Below are positions 48,125-58,858 of a DNA stretch of 64,000 nt, one piece after another. Positions within the stretch are counted from its first letter, which is position 1. Every line of letters starts with the position of its first letter. This DNA comes from Roseicyclus sp. Lineage in GTDB: Bacteria; Pseudomonadota; Alphaproteobacteria; Rhodobacterales; Rhodobacteraceae. A model generated the notes under the pieces. That model had not been told where the DNA came from and ran no database searches. It worked only from the letters and a program-made list of their open reading frames with translations. Both the position numbers and the translations under genes were made by a program. Location: assembly GCA_018401055.1 (NCBI GenBank), contig JAGYLB010000114.1, forward strand, positions 1 to 64,000. The letters run 5' to 3'.

Positions 48125-48457
48125 ATGACCAACGATACCGCCAGCCCCCGGACCCGCGAGGTCTTCACCCTTGTCGTCGAGGTCGGCCGCAAGACCGGCG
48201 ACGGCCTGCCCGACAAGGCGACCGGCGCGGCGCTGATGTGCTACGCCGCCGGCATCGACGAGGCGGAAGCGGTGCGCGAAACCGTGGCGGTCCTGAAACA
48301 GGCCGATCTTGCGCCACTCGACGTCAGCGGCCACGGCACCCGCGCCGAACGTGAGGCGGAGGGTGAGGAAATCGACCCCGAGGAAATCGCCCTCATGGAC
48401 CGCGCGCTGGACGAAAACGCCGTCATCGTGGTGCAGATGACACCCTTCTACGACTGA
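48125..48457 (+). CDS. Conserved-looking small acidic protein, unknown function
   Basis: 110 residues, intact. No signal or membrane segment; strongly acidic C-terminal half (EREAEGEEIDPEEIALMDRA). FTLVVEVGRKTGDGLPDKAT and LMCYAAGIDEAEAVRETVAV look like a folded alpha/beta domain. It is divergent from the Crp/Fnr gene with about 105 bases between the starts, so they may share a control region. I cannot assign a family. Confidence 0.65.
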   Translation: MTNDTASPRTREVFTLVVEVGRKTGDGLPDKATGAALMCYAAGIDEAEAVRETVAVLKQADLAPLDVSGHGTRAEREAEGEEIDPEEIALMDRALDENAVIVVQMTPFYD

Positions 48458-48464
48458 CCGCAGA

Positions 48465-49556
48465 TCAGGTCAGCGACCTTCGCCCCTTGGCCGAGGCTGC
48501 AACAAGCGCTTGCGTGCTAGCCCGGTCCAGCACCGGAAGGCAGGGCGTGCGGTCGGCCTGCGACAGGTTGTACGGCTGCCCCGCGTCGCCCACGGCCACC
48601 ACATCCGCCAACAGGGCCGTTTCCACCCCGCAGCGGTCGACCATGACGCAGGCGTGATCGTCGAACATCAGATGATGGAACGCCCGGACAGGTCTTTGAG
48701 TGTCCCGATGCGCGCCGGGGCTCGCTGTCATGTCGCCCGCGCGCGCCAGAACGCGTTCCTCGCCGAAGATGTATTCGACCGCGGGCCCTGACCGCACCAC
48801 CCGTGTTTCAGGGGTGACGCAGATGTCATGGGTCAGCCCGAAATAGGGCGCGCGCAGACGCACCGGCGCCTGACGGCCAAGGCAAAGCCGCGACCGCCGT
48901 TCGATCCAGCGCAACGGCAAGGTCTCACCGGTCGCAGTCCGCAGGTGATCGCCGGGTGACAGCGCCTCAACCGGCCGCGCGCCTGTCGTGGTCGTCACCA
49001 GCGCCCCCGTAGCAAGTGCGGGCAGGTCGCTCGACGCAAGCCCGAATTCCGCGATCGCCGCCACGTGACAGGTCTGCAAGAACCGGTTGTCGCGCGGCAG
49101 CAATTCATCCAGTCGCGCGGCATGGGCCAGACCCGACCGGCAGCGATGCCTTTGCACCCGGTCATGGTTGGTGAAATCGGCGATATCGGCCCGCCCCCGC
49201 GCACAGGTCCGATACCTGAGCGACAGGGTTTCGCCCGCCCGTGCCATGTCGGGCGGTGTGACAAGGTCGATGTCGCCATGCACCAGCCGCAAGGCCCCGT
49301 CCGGCAGAGCATATAGCCCGATCGCCCGCGCCGTTTCTGCCGCGCCTTGCCACAACCGAACCGGAACCCGCGCCGCGATCTGGGGCAAGGTGAATTCCAG
49401 ACACAGGGTCAGTTCTGCATGGGCCAAGACATCCGGCAGGAAACCGGCCCCGCGCAGCATCTGGCCCGATTGCCAGATGGCCGCCCAGTCGTCACGCGCG
49501 GGTGCGACCTTTACCCATGCGTCGGACGACGGACCGTTGGAAAGCGCCGGGATCAT
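48465..49556 (-). CDS. Hint-domain protein lacking the catalytic cysteine
   Basis: 363 residues, intact. Residues about 1-165 resemble a beta-sandwich of unknown type. The Hint_2-like module spans about 180-330: ALATGALVTTTTGARPVEAL, SPGDHLRTATGETLPLRWIE, APYFGLTHDICVTPETRVVR and FHHLMFDDHACVMVDRCGVE. The position of the splice/cleavage cysteine is Ala180, so self-cleavage through a thioester is unlikely. Its ATG overlaps the stop of the next Hint gene (TGATG), so both proteins are made together. Hint proteins of Rhodobacteraceae are probably secreted, but no signal peptide is visible. Confidence 0.78.
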   Translation of the reverse strand: MIPALSNGPSSDAWVKVAPARDDWAAIWQSGQMLRGAGFLPDVLAHAELTLCLEFTLPQIAARVPVRLWQGAAETARAIGLYALPDGALRLVHGDIDLVTPPDMARAGETLSLRYRTCARGRADIADFTNHDRVQRHRCRSGLAHAARLDELLPRDNRFLQTCHVAAIAEFGLASSDLPALATGALVTTTTGARPVEALSPGDHLRTATGETLPLRWIERRSRLCLGRQAPVRLRAPYFGLTHDICVTPETRVVRSGPAVEYIFGEERVLARAGDMTASPGAHRDTQRPVRAFHHLMFDDHACVMVDRCGVETALLADVVAVGDAGQPYNLSQADRTPCLPVLDRASTQALVAASAKGRRSLT

Positions 49557-51139
49557 CAGCTGGCCAACCGCCGCAAGACCCGCGCCTCATAGGATCTGAG
49601 CGCCGCCCGCGCCGCCGGGCCATAGCCCACATGCGTCACCGCGTCGATTTCGGGGAAAAGCCCTAGCACCTCGGCGCGCACGCGATCCTCCAGATCCGAC
49701 ATGACCTGCGGCCCGGGCAGAAAGCTTTCGGTCTGCAAGCCTTCGGACCAGATGATCTGATGCTGGTCGAACAACAGGTGGATATAGGTCACCTCGCCGC
49801 CTTCGATGACGCGCACCGAACAGTCGTTGACCAGATCGCGGGCAGCGACCAGCACCTCGTCCTCACCGAACATCAGCTCGGCCATCCAATGCGTCAGCAA
49901 CACCCTGTGCTGCGGCGACACGACAAGCCGGCCGTGGTTGCCGAACACCCCCGCCGCTATCGCGACCGGCGCATGTGGCCCGACTGCCGCGACCCGCCGC
50001 TGTCCGATCCAGCGGATCGGCTGCAGCCCGTTGTCGCGCGTCTCGACCAGATCGCCGACCGACAGAAGCTCCACCGGCACCTCGCCCCGGTCGGTTCGGA
50101 TGCGCGTTCCCGGGGTAAAGCAAGGCACCGTGGTCAACGAGACGAAGGCCGTGTCGCTGACCCCATCAGCATTCTCGGCGGTGTAGGAGAAATTGACCGT
50201 CACCGGGCCGGTCAGGTTGGTCAGGCTGGCAGGCGGCGTGATCTGCAGCGTGCCATCGGGCATCAGGGTGATCTGGTGCCCATTGGACAGCGTCACGGAT
50301 TCCCCGACAGTGACCGGAATGCCGTTGATATGGGTGATGATCATCACACCCACGCCGTCGCCGTCATTTGCCAGCACATCGATGGTGGCGACCTGCAATT
50401 CGTTCAGCGTGATGAGATCGTCATTGGCGATGAACGCGCCCTGGATCGAATCCGCCGCGATCAGGACGGCACTGTCATAGCTCGAGTCGGCGACATCCGC
50501 GATGCCCAGCACCAGCGTGTTGACGACCCCGATGTTGACGGGGATCAGAACCGAAAGCGTAACGGTGAACCCGTCCATCTCGGTGTTGAAATCGTCACCG
50601 GTGTTGTTGACGAAAAGCGTCTCGTTGGCCGACTGGTTGATCGAGTTGATCTGCGCGATGTTGATGATGGGCGAGGTGACGACCTGCCCGTTGATCCAGA
50701 TTCCGACCGCGTCGTTGAACACGGACCCGGAGTATTCCGGATATTCCTCGGACGCGAAGACGAACTGGATCGACAAGAAATCCGTCGTGGGAATGAACTG
50801 CGTCGTCAAGATCGCCGCATCGAAGGTGCTGTTGCCCACCAGCGCGTTGAAGGCCGGGTTGTTGTTCGGCCCGTTGGAATTGTAGGATGTGGACGGGCTG
50901 CGGTTCGGGTCGCCACTGCCTTGGGTGAACCCGCGCAGATGTCCCGTGGACAAGATGACGCCCGTGTCCGACGGCGTTACGAAGGGCGTAATCGCGTCGC
51001 CGTCGCTGTAGATGCCCGATGACACCGGGTCACCGGTGTAGGTCGCGCTCACGACGGTAACCCCGTCGCCAAAGATGGTCTGAGCCATCTGATTGGCCGT
51101 CGCGCTCGAGTTGATCGTCAGTTCCTGACCGACTGCCAT
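49556..51139 (-). CDS. Choice-of-anchor L protein with C-terminal Hint domain
   Basis: 527 residues, intact. Residues about 5-235 form a choice-of-anchor L domain (SSATANQMAQTIFGDGVTVV; GVILSTGHLRGFT; FQFVFASEEYPEYSGS-type IQFVFASEEYPEYSGSVFND; DGFTVTLSV). Residues about 240-335 are a cadherin/Big-like strand region (ATIDVLANDGDG; VNFSYTAENADGVSDTAFVS). From Cys340 a Hint domain begins (VPCFTPGTRIRTDRGEVPVE; VSPQHRVLLTHWMAELMFGE), retaining the catalytic cysteine and a His in the SPQHR motif. No N-terminal signal, so type I secretion is likely. First gene of the Hint pair. Confidence 0.82.
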   Translation of the reverse strand: MAVGQELTINSSATANQMAQTIFGDGVTVVSATYTGDPVSSGIYSDGDAITPFVTPSDTGVILSTGHLRGFTQGSGDPNRSPSTSYNSNGPNNNPAFNALVGNSTFDAAILTTQFIPTTDFLSIQFVFASEEYPEYSGSVFNDAVGIWINGQVVTSPIINIAQINSINQSANETLFVNNTGDDFNTEMDGFTVTLSVLIPVNIGVVNTLVLGIADVADSSYDSAVLIAADSIQGAFIANDDLITLNELQVATIDVLANDGDGVGVMIITHINGIPVTVGESVTLSNGHQITLMPDGTLQITPPASLTNLTGPVTVNFSYTAENADGVSDTAFVSLTTVPCFTPGTRIRTDRGEVPVELLSVGDLVETRDNGLQPIRWIGQRRVAAVGPHAPVAIAAGVFGNHGRLVVSPQHRVLLTHWMAELMFGEDEVLVAARDLVNDCSVRVIEGGEVTYIHLLFDQHQIIWSEGLQTESFLPGPQVMSDLEDRVRAEVLGLFPEIDAVTHVGYGPAARAALRSYEARVLRRLAS

Positions 51140-51408
51140 GCCTTGCCCGCCTTACCCAATGGCCGGGTGCATGATCTGCGCGACACGGAATACACGAACC
51201 GGGCCCATGTTGCCCCGGTGGTCGTGGTGGTCTGTATCGTTGCGGTTCGAGCCGCTGCCTGCCCCGGCGTTTTTATCTTTGCAAGAACGATACCATCCCA
51301 GACCCACAAGGTTAACGGTTTGATAAATCTGGACGGACCGCACAGCCCCATTGTGCCTTCATCGCCACAGCGCTACCCATCTGACGACCCCGTAGCGAAG
51401 GCCATGCC

Positions 51409-52554
51409 ATGACCACCGATCCTGCTCGCCTGACCGCCGACCTTGTCCGCTGCCCCTCGGTCACCCCGGAGGAGGGCGGTGCGCTGGTCTTGCTGCAATC
51501 GCTCCTCGAAGCCGCAGGTTTCACCTGCACCCGCGTCGACCGCAACGGCACGCCCAACCTCTTCGCGCGCTGGGGCGCAAAAGGCGCGGCGCGGACCTTC
51601 GGCTTCAACGGCCATACCGATGTCGTGCCCGTGGGGGATGAGGCCGCATGGACCCACCCACCCTTTTCCGCCCACGAGGAAGACGGCTGGCTTTACGGGC
51701 GCGGTGCTACCGACATGAAATCGGGTGTCGCGGCCTTTGCTGCGGCTGCGATTGACCTCATTGCCGAAACGCCGCCAGACGGCGCCATCATCCTGGCCAT
51801 CACCGGCGACGAGGAAGGTCCGGGCCGCGACGGCACCATCGCGCTGCTGGACTGGATGCAGGCTCATGACGAACGCATGAGCGTCTGCATCGTGGGCGAA
51901 CCCACCTCGGTCGAAACCATCGGCGACATGGTCAAGATCGGTCGCCGCGGTTCCATGACCGCGCGCTTCACCGTGTTCGGCAAACAGGGCCATTCCGCCT
52001 ATCTGCACAAGGCGCTGAATCCGATGCCGGCGGTGGCCTTCCTCGCCCATCGCCTGTCCACACACCAGTTGGACGAGGGCACCGACCATTTCGACCCCTC
52101 CACCATCTCCGTCACCACGATCGACACCGGCAACACCGCCTCCAACGTGATCCCCGCGCGCACCCGCATGACGGTGAACCTCCGCTTCAACGACCTGCAC
52201 ACCGGCAGCACCCTGACCGACTGGCTGCAGGCCGAAGCCGATGCCGTGGCTGAAGCCACCGGCACGACGATCCAGATGGACACCCAAGTCTCGGGCGAGG
52301 CCTTCCTGACGCCCCCCGGCCCGTTGTCGGACCTTGTCCGCCGGGCCATCGGTCAGGAAACCAATCAATCCCCCGTGCTTTCGACCACCGGCGGCACGTC
52401 CGATGCCCGCTTCGTCAAGGATCATTGCCCGGTCGTCGAATTCGGCCTTGTCGGCCACCGCATGCACGAGGTCGATGAACGCGTCTGGATACAAGACATC
52501 CACGACCTCAAACGCCTCTACACCCGCATGCTGCGCGAGTATTTCAACAGCTGA
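51409..52554 (+). CDS. dapE: Succinyl-diaminopimelate desuccinylase
   Basis: 381 residues, intact. Di-zinc M20 peptidase-fold enzyme making LL-diaminopimelate for lysine and peptidoglycan. Motifs: [46 protein letters not shown] with metal-binding Asp, [14 protein letters not shown] with the catalytic Glu pair, [40 protein letters not shown] and [12 protein letters not shown]. It is divergent from the Hint pair. Its pathway partner dapD lies about 4.5 kb away on the opposite strand. Confidence 0.95.
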   Translation: MTTDPARLTADLVRCPSVTPEEGGALVLLQSLLEAAGFTCTRVDRNGTPNLFARWGAKGAARTFGFNGHTDVVPVGDEAAWTHPPFSAHEEDGWLYGRGATDMKSGVAAFAAAAIDLIAETPPDGAIILAITGDEEGPGRDGTIALLDWMQAHDERMSVCIVGEPTSVETIGDMVKIGRRGSMTARFTVFGKQGHSAYLHKALNPMPAVAFLAHRLSTHQLDEGTDHFDPSTISVTTIDTGNTASNVIPARTRMTVNLRFNDLHTGSTLTDWLQAEADAVAEATGTTIQMDTQVSGEAFLTPPGPLSDLVRRAIGQETNQSPVLSTTGGTSDARFVKDHCPVVEFGLVGHRMHEVDERVWIQDIHDLKRLYTRMLREYFNS

Positions 52555-52582
52555 GGCCCGCTCTCGGTCTCAGCGTCCTTGC

Positions 52583-53059
52583 TCAGCGTCCATCGATCTC
52601 GGGCGTCGCCTGCGGCCCTCCCTCGAGATCGGCGATCAAGGCACGCATCTCGGCGATCTCGAGGCGCTGCGCCTCAAGGATATCGGCGGCAAGGCGTGCA
52701 ACGCGCGGATCACTCAACTCCGCACGTTCACTGGTCATCACGGCGATGGAATGATGCGGGATCATCGCTCGCATGTACGACAGGTCCTGAACCGTCTCCT
52801 GCGAGCGCACCAGCCACAGCGCGCCGGCGAACACGACCGCACTGCCAACAAGGATGCCGATCTTGATCCCCCGTCCGTCATACATCCCCCACATGAACCC
52901 CAGCATGATGATCGCCATGCTCGCGCCCATCACCAAGGCCATGTAGGCCCGCGTCTCGCTGAACGTGACATGGTCGAGCGCGTAGGTGTTGAGGTACATC
53001 AGGACGAACATCACCGCGGTCGACGTGCAGATCATCGCGAAAAATCGGGGATAGGTCAT
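52583..53059 (-). CDS. Membrane protein with DUF305-like tail
   Basis: 158 residues, intact. Three to four helices occupy residues about 5-85 (FFAMICTSTAVMFVLMYLNT; YMALVMGASMAIIMLGFMWG; IKIGILVGSAVVFAGALWLV). The C-terminal part LSYMRAMIPHHSIAVMTSER...ILEAQRLEIAEMRALI contains the Met-Ile-Pro-His-His-(Ser)-Ile-Ala-Val-Met motif of DUF305 proteins, whose His/Met residues are thought to bind copper. It converges on dapE and lies in front of rnr, divergent from it. A role in metal handling at the membrane is inferred. Confidence 0.83.
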   Translation of the reverse strand: MTYPRFFAMICTSTAVMFVLMYLNTYALDHVTFSETRAYMALVMGASMAIIMLGFMWGMYDGRGIKIGILVGSAVVFAGALWLVRSQETVQDLSYMRAMIPHHSIAVMTSERAELSDPRVARLAADILEAQRLEIAEMRALIADLEGGPQATPEIDGR

Positions 53060-53170
53060 CGGGAACTCCTTTTTTCATTGGATCGTGTCCCCAAGGCCGA
53101 TGGTAGGGCGCGCGCACCATTCTGGCAATTCCCCCATGACGCCCTGCGCGGCCCATGCTAGGCCGTCCTC

Positions 53171-55426
53171 ATGGCCATGATCCCCTCCAAAGACCAGATC
53201 CGCACGTGGATCGCCGAGAACCCCCACGCGACGTCCAAGCGCGACATCGCCAAGGCTTTCGGCATCAAGGGTGCCGAGCGCATCGACCTCAAGCGTATCC
53301 TCAAGGAGCTGGAGGCCGAGGGGCTTGTGGAAAAGCAGGGCAAGACCTACCGCGACCCCGACAAGCTGCCGCCTGTCTCGGTCCTGCAGCTTCTCGCCCC
53401 CGACGATCTGGGCGACATCTTTGCCCGCCCGCTGGAATGGCAGGGCGACGGCCCCGAGCCGAAGATCCTGTTTTCCCCGCGCGACCGACCCCGCCGTGGG
53501 TCAGGGCGACCGCATCCTTGCCCGCATGCAGGAGGTGGAGGGCGAAGATCACCAATATGTCGCCCGCCTGATCCGCCGCATCGGCACCAACCCGCTGCGG
53601 GTGCTGGGCGTGTTCCGCAAAGGGGCCGAGGGCGGGCGCATCTTGCCGATCACCAAGGGAGCCGACCGCGACTGGACTGTGCGCCCGGGCGAGACGCATG
53701 GCGCGCGCGACGGCGAGTTGGTCGAGGCCGAACAGGTCGGGCCAAAGGGCCGCATGGGCCTGCCCCGCGCGCGCATCGTCACGCGCCTTGGCGACCCCGG
53801 CGCGCCGCGCGCCGTGAGCCTGATCGCGATTCACGACCATGCAATTCCCGATGCTTTCCCCGACTCTGCCATCGAGGAAGCCGATGCCGCAAAACCGGCG
53901 GGCCTCGAGGGTCGCGACGATCTGCGCGACATGCCCCTCGTCACCATCGACCCCGCTGACGCGCGCGACCGCGACGATGCCGTGCTGGCACACGCGGATG
54001 ACGACCCGAAAAACCCCGGCGGCCATGTCATCTGGGTCGCCATCGCCGATGTCGCCCATTACGTCCGCCCCGGATCGGCGCTGGACCGCGAGGCGAAGAA
54101 ACGCGGCAATTCCACCTATTTCCCGGACCGCGTCGTGCCCATGCTGCCCGACCGCCTGTCGGGCGACCTTTGTTCGCTGCACGAAGGCGTGCCGCGCGCC
54201 TGCCTTGCCGTGCGCATGGTCATTTCGGCTGATGGCACCAAGATCGGCCACCGCTTCGTGCGCGGCATGATGCGCTCCATCGCCTCGCTGGAATATGGCG
54301 ACGTGCAAAGCGCGCAGGACGGCCAGCCGAACGACAAGACCGCCCCCTTGTCGACGATGTGATCCGCCCGCTCTACGCCGCCTATGACGCGCTGACAGCC
54401 GCCCGCGCGCGGCGCCAACCGCTCGAGTTAGACCTGCCCGAACGCCGGATCGAGTTGAGCGAAGAGGGCGAGGTAACCTCGGTCGCCTTCAAGGACAGGC
54501 TCGACGCCCACCGCCTGATCGAGGAATTCATGGTGCTGGCCAATGTGGCCGCCGCCGAGGAACTGGTCGCCCGCCGCCAGCCGCTATTGTTCCGCGTCCA
54601 CGAAGAACCCGCGCCCGAAAAGCTCGAGGCGCTGCGCGAGGTCGCCGCCGCCAGCGGGTTCACCTTGGCCAAGGGGCAGGTTCTGCAAACGAGCCACCTG
54701 AACCGGCTGCTGGCGCAGGCCGAAGGCTCGGATTTCGACGAGCTGATCAACATCACCACCCTGCGCTCCATGCAGCAGGCCTATTATTTTCCGCAGAATT
54801 TCGGCCATTTCGGCCTCGCGCTGAAGGCCTACGCCCATTTCACCTCACCAATCCGGCGCTACTCGGATCTCGTGGTGCACCGCGCGCTGATCGCCGCCCA
54901 TGGCTGGGGGCAAGACGGGCTGAGCGTTGAAGAAGCCGCGCATCTGGAAGAAACCGCCAAACACATCTCGGACACCGAACGCCGGTCCATGGCGGCCGAA
55001 CGCGACACCGTCGATCGCTATCTGGCGGCCTATCTGTCCGATCGTGTGGGCAGCACCTTTGCCGGTCGCATCTCGGGCGTCGCGCGGTTTGGGGCCTTCG
55101 TGAAACTGGACGAGACAGGGGCCGACGGCCTGTTGCCGATCCGCTCGCTCGGGAACGAGTATTTCCACCATGATGCCGAAAGCCAGACACTGATGGGCTC
55201 GGAATCCGGCCTGACCATCGGCATCGGCGACCGGGTGACGGTGAAGCTGGCCGAGGCGGTTCCCGTGACAGGCGGGCTGACGCTGGAGCTGATCGAGATC
55301 GACGGCAAGCACACCCCCGTTCGGCGCGGCAGGCCCGGCACCAGCCCCCGCCGCAAGGCTGGGCAGGTGGCAAAAAAACGCGCAAGCTTGCGCAAGAAAA
55401 CGCCGGGCAAACGCAGCGGGCGTTGA
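53171..55426 (+). CDS. rnr: Ribonuclease R (two frameshifts)
   Basis: Processive 3'-5' exoribonuclease of about 750 residues. N-terminal winged helix (PSKDQIRTWIAENPHATSKR; IKGAERIDLKRILKEL), cold-shock domains, then the RNB catalytic core with TIDPADARDRDDAVLAH holding the metal-binding aspartates, VPMLPDRLSGDLCSLHEGVP, and YAHFTSPIRRYSDLVVHRAL. The C-terminal S1 domain (AGRISGVARFGAFVKLDETG) is followed by a lysine/arginine-rich tail. Frame changes near 53490 and near 54345, where GPLVDDVIRPLY can be rebuilt. ATG at 53171 or 53177. Confidence 0.93.
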
Positions 55427-55556
55427 AGATCTGTTAACAGTGTTTCGGCCAAGGTACTTTTGCACGCGGGGAAAACCCCGCATGAAACGCTGCACCGCCG
55501 CCGAATTTGCGGTATACTGTCTTCAAATCGAGCATAATCGGGCTTCAGAAAATCAC

Positions 55557-56946
55557 ATGTGGCAATCCCGTCTTGTCCGTCTGGCCGGTATACTGGCCCT
55601 TGCCGTTCCGACCATGGTCATGGCCCTGCCTCCGGCCACGTCGCTTCGGCCCGAGATGCGCCCCGACCCTCGCGCGGACAGGCTGCCGCGCGTTGTCACC
55701 GTCTCGACGCAGACCAGCCCACTGGCCGTGCCCCGATCGATCCGACCGCAACTACGCGGCGCCGGAACGGCCGCCCAGCTAAGCTGCGACACCCGCTGCC
55801 GCACCCGTTGTTGCCGACACGGCCACGACGGCGGGATTCTCCGACTGGCTGCGTGGCTTGCAGGCCCGCGCGCGCAATGCCGGTATACGGCAGGCCACGC
55901 TGGATCAGGCGTTTTCCGGAGTCTCCGTCCTGCCTAGGGTGCTGGAACGTGACCGCAACCAGGCCGAGTTTTCCCGCGCGCTCTGGGATTACCTCGACAG
56001 CGCGGTCTCGGCCACACGGGTCGCCAACGGGCGCGCGGCACTGGCCGAGCATCGGGATATCCTGACGCAGATCGAACGTCGCTACGGGGTCGAGGCCGAG
56101 GTGGTCGTAGCGGTCTGGGGTCTTGAATCCGCCTATGGCGCGATGCGCGGCGACACCGACATCATCGCGGCCATGGCGACGCTCGCCTATGACGGACGCC
56201 GCCGCGCGTTTTTCGAGGAACAGCTGATCGCGGCACTGCGCATCTTGCAGGCGGGCGATGTCAGCCCGCGCCAGATGACCGGGTCATGGGCCGGCGCGAT
56301 GGGCCATACCCAATTCATGCCAACCTCTTATCTGGAACACGCGGTCGATTTCGACGGCAACGGGCGGCGCAACATCTGGTCCGACGATCCGGTCGATGCG
56401 CTGGCATCCACCGCCAACTACCTGCGCCACTTCGGCTGGACCACTGGCCAGCCTTGGGGGCTGGAGGTGGTGCTGCCGCAAGGCTTCGATTTCAGCCTGA
56501 CGGGCGAACAGGTCAAGCGCCCCGCATCGTTCTGGAACGCGCAAGGCGTGCGGCTGGCGGGTGGCGGCCAACTGCCCGATCACGGCGATGCCTCGATCCT
56601 CCTGCCCGCCGGCCATCGCGGCGTCGCCCTGGTGATCTTCAACAATTTCCACGTGATCGAGCGCTACAACCCCGCCGACGCCTATGTGATCGCTGTGGGC
56701 CACCTGTCGGACCGGATCATCGGCGGCGACCCGTTCCGCGGCTCCTGGCCGCGCGAGGACCGCGCGCTGACCCGCGTCGAGCGGGAGGAGTTGCAGCAAC
56801 GCCTCGTGACAGCCAGCTTCCACCGCTACAATGTCGACGGGATCATCGGGCCGCAGACCATCGACTCGGTCCGCCGCTTTCAGGCCTCGGTCGGTTGGGT
56901 GCCGGATGGCTATGCATCGCTCAGGGTGCTGGAGCGGTTGCGCTAG
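55557..56946 (+). CDS. Lytic murein transglycosylase, MltB type, with peptidoglycan-binding domain
   Basis: Periplasmic wall-cleaving enzyme of about 460 residues. The signal peptide (LVRLAGILALAVPTMVMA, ATG 55557) lies in a different frame from the catalytic part; breaks fall near 55740 and 55795. The SLT_2 core has VAVWGLESAYGAMRGDTDII with the catalytic Glu, SWAGAMGHTQFMPTSYLEHA, and NIWSDDPVDALASTANYLR. The C-terminal peptidoglycan-binding repeat is NVDGIIGPQTIDSVRRFQAS. A TATACT box at 55512-55517 may be its promoter -10. Converges on dapD with palindromes in between. Confidence 0.9.
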
Positions 56947-56949
56947 GGT

Positions 56950-57000
56950 AGGTGCGCCTGAAGGCGCACCTGTCCAAAGCAACATGCGCCTGAAGGCGCA
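56950..57000. terminator. Two tandem palindromes between convergent genes
   Basis: First hairpin: AGGTGCGCCT (56950-56959) and AGGCGCACCT (56962-56971) with a GA loop. Second: TGCGCCT (56985-56991) and AGGCGCA (56994-57000), same loop. They start just after the TAG of the transglycosylase gene, and dapD ends at 57012 on the other strand, so they probably terminate both transcripts. Confidence 0.7.
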
Positions 57001-57011
57001 CCGCCCCACCA

Positions 57012-57839
57012 TCAATCGCGCAGCAACTCGTTGATCGAGGTCTTGGACCGCGTCCGCTCGTCCACCCGCTTGACGATCACCGCGCAATAGAGATGCACCC
57101 CGTTCTTCGACGGCATCGACCCCGCAACGACGACCGACCCGGCAGGCACTTCGCCATACATCACCGTGCCGGTCTCCCGGTCCACGATCTTGGTCGACTG
57201 GCCGATGAACACGCCCATGCCCAGAACCGAGCCTTCGCGCACGATCACGCCCTCGACCACCTCGGACCGCGCCCCGATGAAGCAATTGTCCTCGATGATC
57301 GTGGGGCCGGCCTGCATCGGCTCCAGCACGCCGCCGATGCCGACGCCGCCCGACAGGTGCACGTTCTTGCCGATCTGCGCGCAGGACCCCACGGTCGCCC
57401 AGGTATCGACCATCGTCCCGCTGTCCACATAAGCGCCGAGGTTCACGAAGGAGGGCATCAGAACCACGCCCGGCGCGATATAGGCCGACCGGCGTACGAC
57501 GCAGTTGGGAACGGCGCGGAAACCCGCCGCCTTCCACTGGTTGTCGCCCCAGTCCTTCCATTTGCTGTCGACCTTGTCCCACCAGGACCCGCCCTGCGCG
57601 GACCCGCCCTGCAGTTCCATGTCCTTGAGCCGGAAGCCCAGCAGCACCGCTTTCTTGGCCCATTGATTCACATGCCAGTGCCCGTCGGCCTGCCGCTCGG
57701 CCACCCTGAGCGACCCGCCGTCCAGCGCGGTCAGTGTTTCCTCGATCGCCTCGCGGGTCTCGCCCTTGGTCGCGGGGGTGATCTGGTCGCGCGCCTCCCA
57801 GGCGGCTTCGATGGCGGTCTCCAGGCGGGCGTTGGACAT
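57012..57839 (-). CDS. dapD: Tetrahydrodipicolinate N-succinyltransferase
   Basis: 275 residues from ATG 57839, intact. Left-handed beta-helix acyltransferase of the succinylase branch of lysine/diaminopimelate synthesis. Motifs: [100 protein letters not shown] and [20 protein letters not shown]. The open frame has an ATG nine bases earlier; MSNARLETA is the usual start. Works with DapE encoded upstream in the window. Confidence 0.96.
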   Translation of the reverse strand: MSNARLETAIEAAWEARDQITPATKGETREAIEETLTALDGGSLRVAERQADGHWHVNQWAKKAVLLGFRLKDMELQGGSAQGGSWWDKVDSKWKDWGDNQWKAAGFRAVPNCVVRRSAYIAPGVVLMPSFVNLGAYVDSGTMVDTWATVGSCAQIGKNVHLSGGVGIGGVLEPMQAGPTIIEDNCFIGARSEVVEGVIVREGSVLGMGVFIGQSTKIVDRETGTVMYGEVPAGSVVVAGSMPSKNGVHLYCAVIVKRVDERTRSKTSINELLRD

Positions 57840-57957
57840 GGGCGGCAATCTCCTGCGGCAAAGGACGTCTTGGCGCTTCTAGCGGCCACGCCCGCGGCTG
57901 GCAATCGCGCCGCCCGCAGGTTAGGTCTGAGTGCAACCGTTCGCATAAGGACAGCCG

Positions 57958-58802
57958 ATGAAGGACGACCCCCGCACAGGCCCGTTTCGCCACGCCGATC
58001 AGGATCTGGAATCGACCCGCCACGCGCCCGATACGCCGCAGGCGCGGTCGCCGGCCTATCGCCTCGCCTTTGCCGACCCCGAATTCCTGTTGCGCGACGA
58101 ATTGCGCCCGGTGCGGTTGCAGCTGGAACTGCTGAAACCACAACTTGAACTCGACGCACGCGGCATCCGTTCCACCGTGGTGCTGTTTGGCGGCGCGCGC
58201 ATCCCGGCGCCCGAGGCGCAGGACAGCGCGAAAAGCGCCACGCTCCGCGACATGAGCCGCTATTACGACGAGGCGCGGCGCTTTGCCAAGCTGATCACCG
58301 AACGTTCGGTCGCCACCGACTGCACCGAGAACGTCATCATCACCGGCGGCGGCCCCGGCGTGATGGAGGCGGGCAACCGCGGCGCGGCCGATGCCGGGGC
58401 TGTTCCATCGGCCTGAACATCGTGCTGCCGCACGAACAGGAACCCAACCATTACGTCACGCCCGAGCTGTGCTTCAACTTCCACTATTTCGGCATCCGCA
58501 AGATGCATTTCCTGCTGCGCGCCAAGGCCATCGCGGTCTTTCCCGGCGGCTTCGGCACGCTGGACGAATTGTTCGAGGCCCTCACGCTGATCCAGACCGG
58601 CCGGATGGAACAGGTGCCGGTCCTGCTGTTCGGCGAGGACTTCTGGCGCAAGATCGTCAACTGGGACGCTCTGGCCGAGGCCGGAACGATCTCGCGCGCC
58701 GATCTCGACCTGTTCCGCTTCGTCGAAACCGCCGAACAGGCCTTGGCGGTGATCGACGGCTGGGCCCTCAGCGGCAAGCGCGGCAGCATCCCCGGCCGCT
58801 GA
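57958..58802 (+). CDS. LOG-family (TIGR00730) Rossmann-fold protein (one frameshift)
   Basis: About 281 residues. The family core is split by a break near 58398: STVVLFGGARIPAPE and IITGGGPGVMEAGNRGAADA are in the first frame; GLNIVLPHEQEPNHYVTPEL and the diagnostic VFPGGFGTLDELFEALTLIQ in the second. LOG proteins release bases from nucleoside 5'-monophosphates (cytokinin-activating in plants) or bind nucleotides. The long N-terminal extension (about 60 residues) is typical of the proteobacterial subgroup. Divergent from dapD. Confidence 0.87.
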
Positions 58803-58817
58803 TCACTGCCAAAGGCG

Positions 58818-58840
58818 GGCGCGCAGTGGCGGCGCGCCCT
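58818..58840. terminator. Hairpin between LOG-family and beta-barrel genes
   Basis: GGGCGCGC (58818-58825) and GCGCGCCC (58833-58840) form a perfect 8-base stem with a 7-base loop between two convergent genes. No T run follows on either side. Confidence 0.5.
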
Positions 58841-58858
58841 CCTCATCGCGCAGGCCGG

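Noticed and set aside
55468..55486. GCGGGG-AAAA-CCCCGC hairpin after rnr
   Set aside because: Good stem but no T run on the plus strand, and the spacing to the next promoter is ambiguous; not confident enough to call a terminator.
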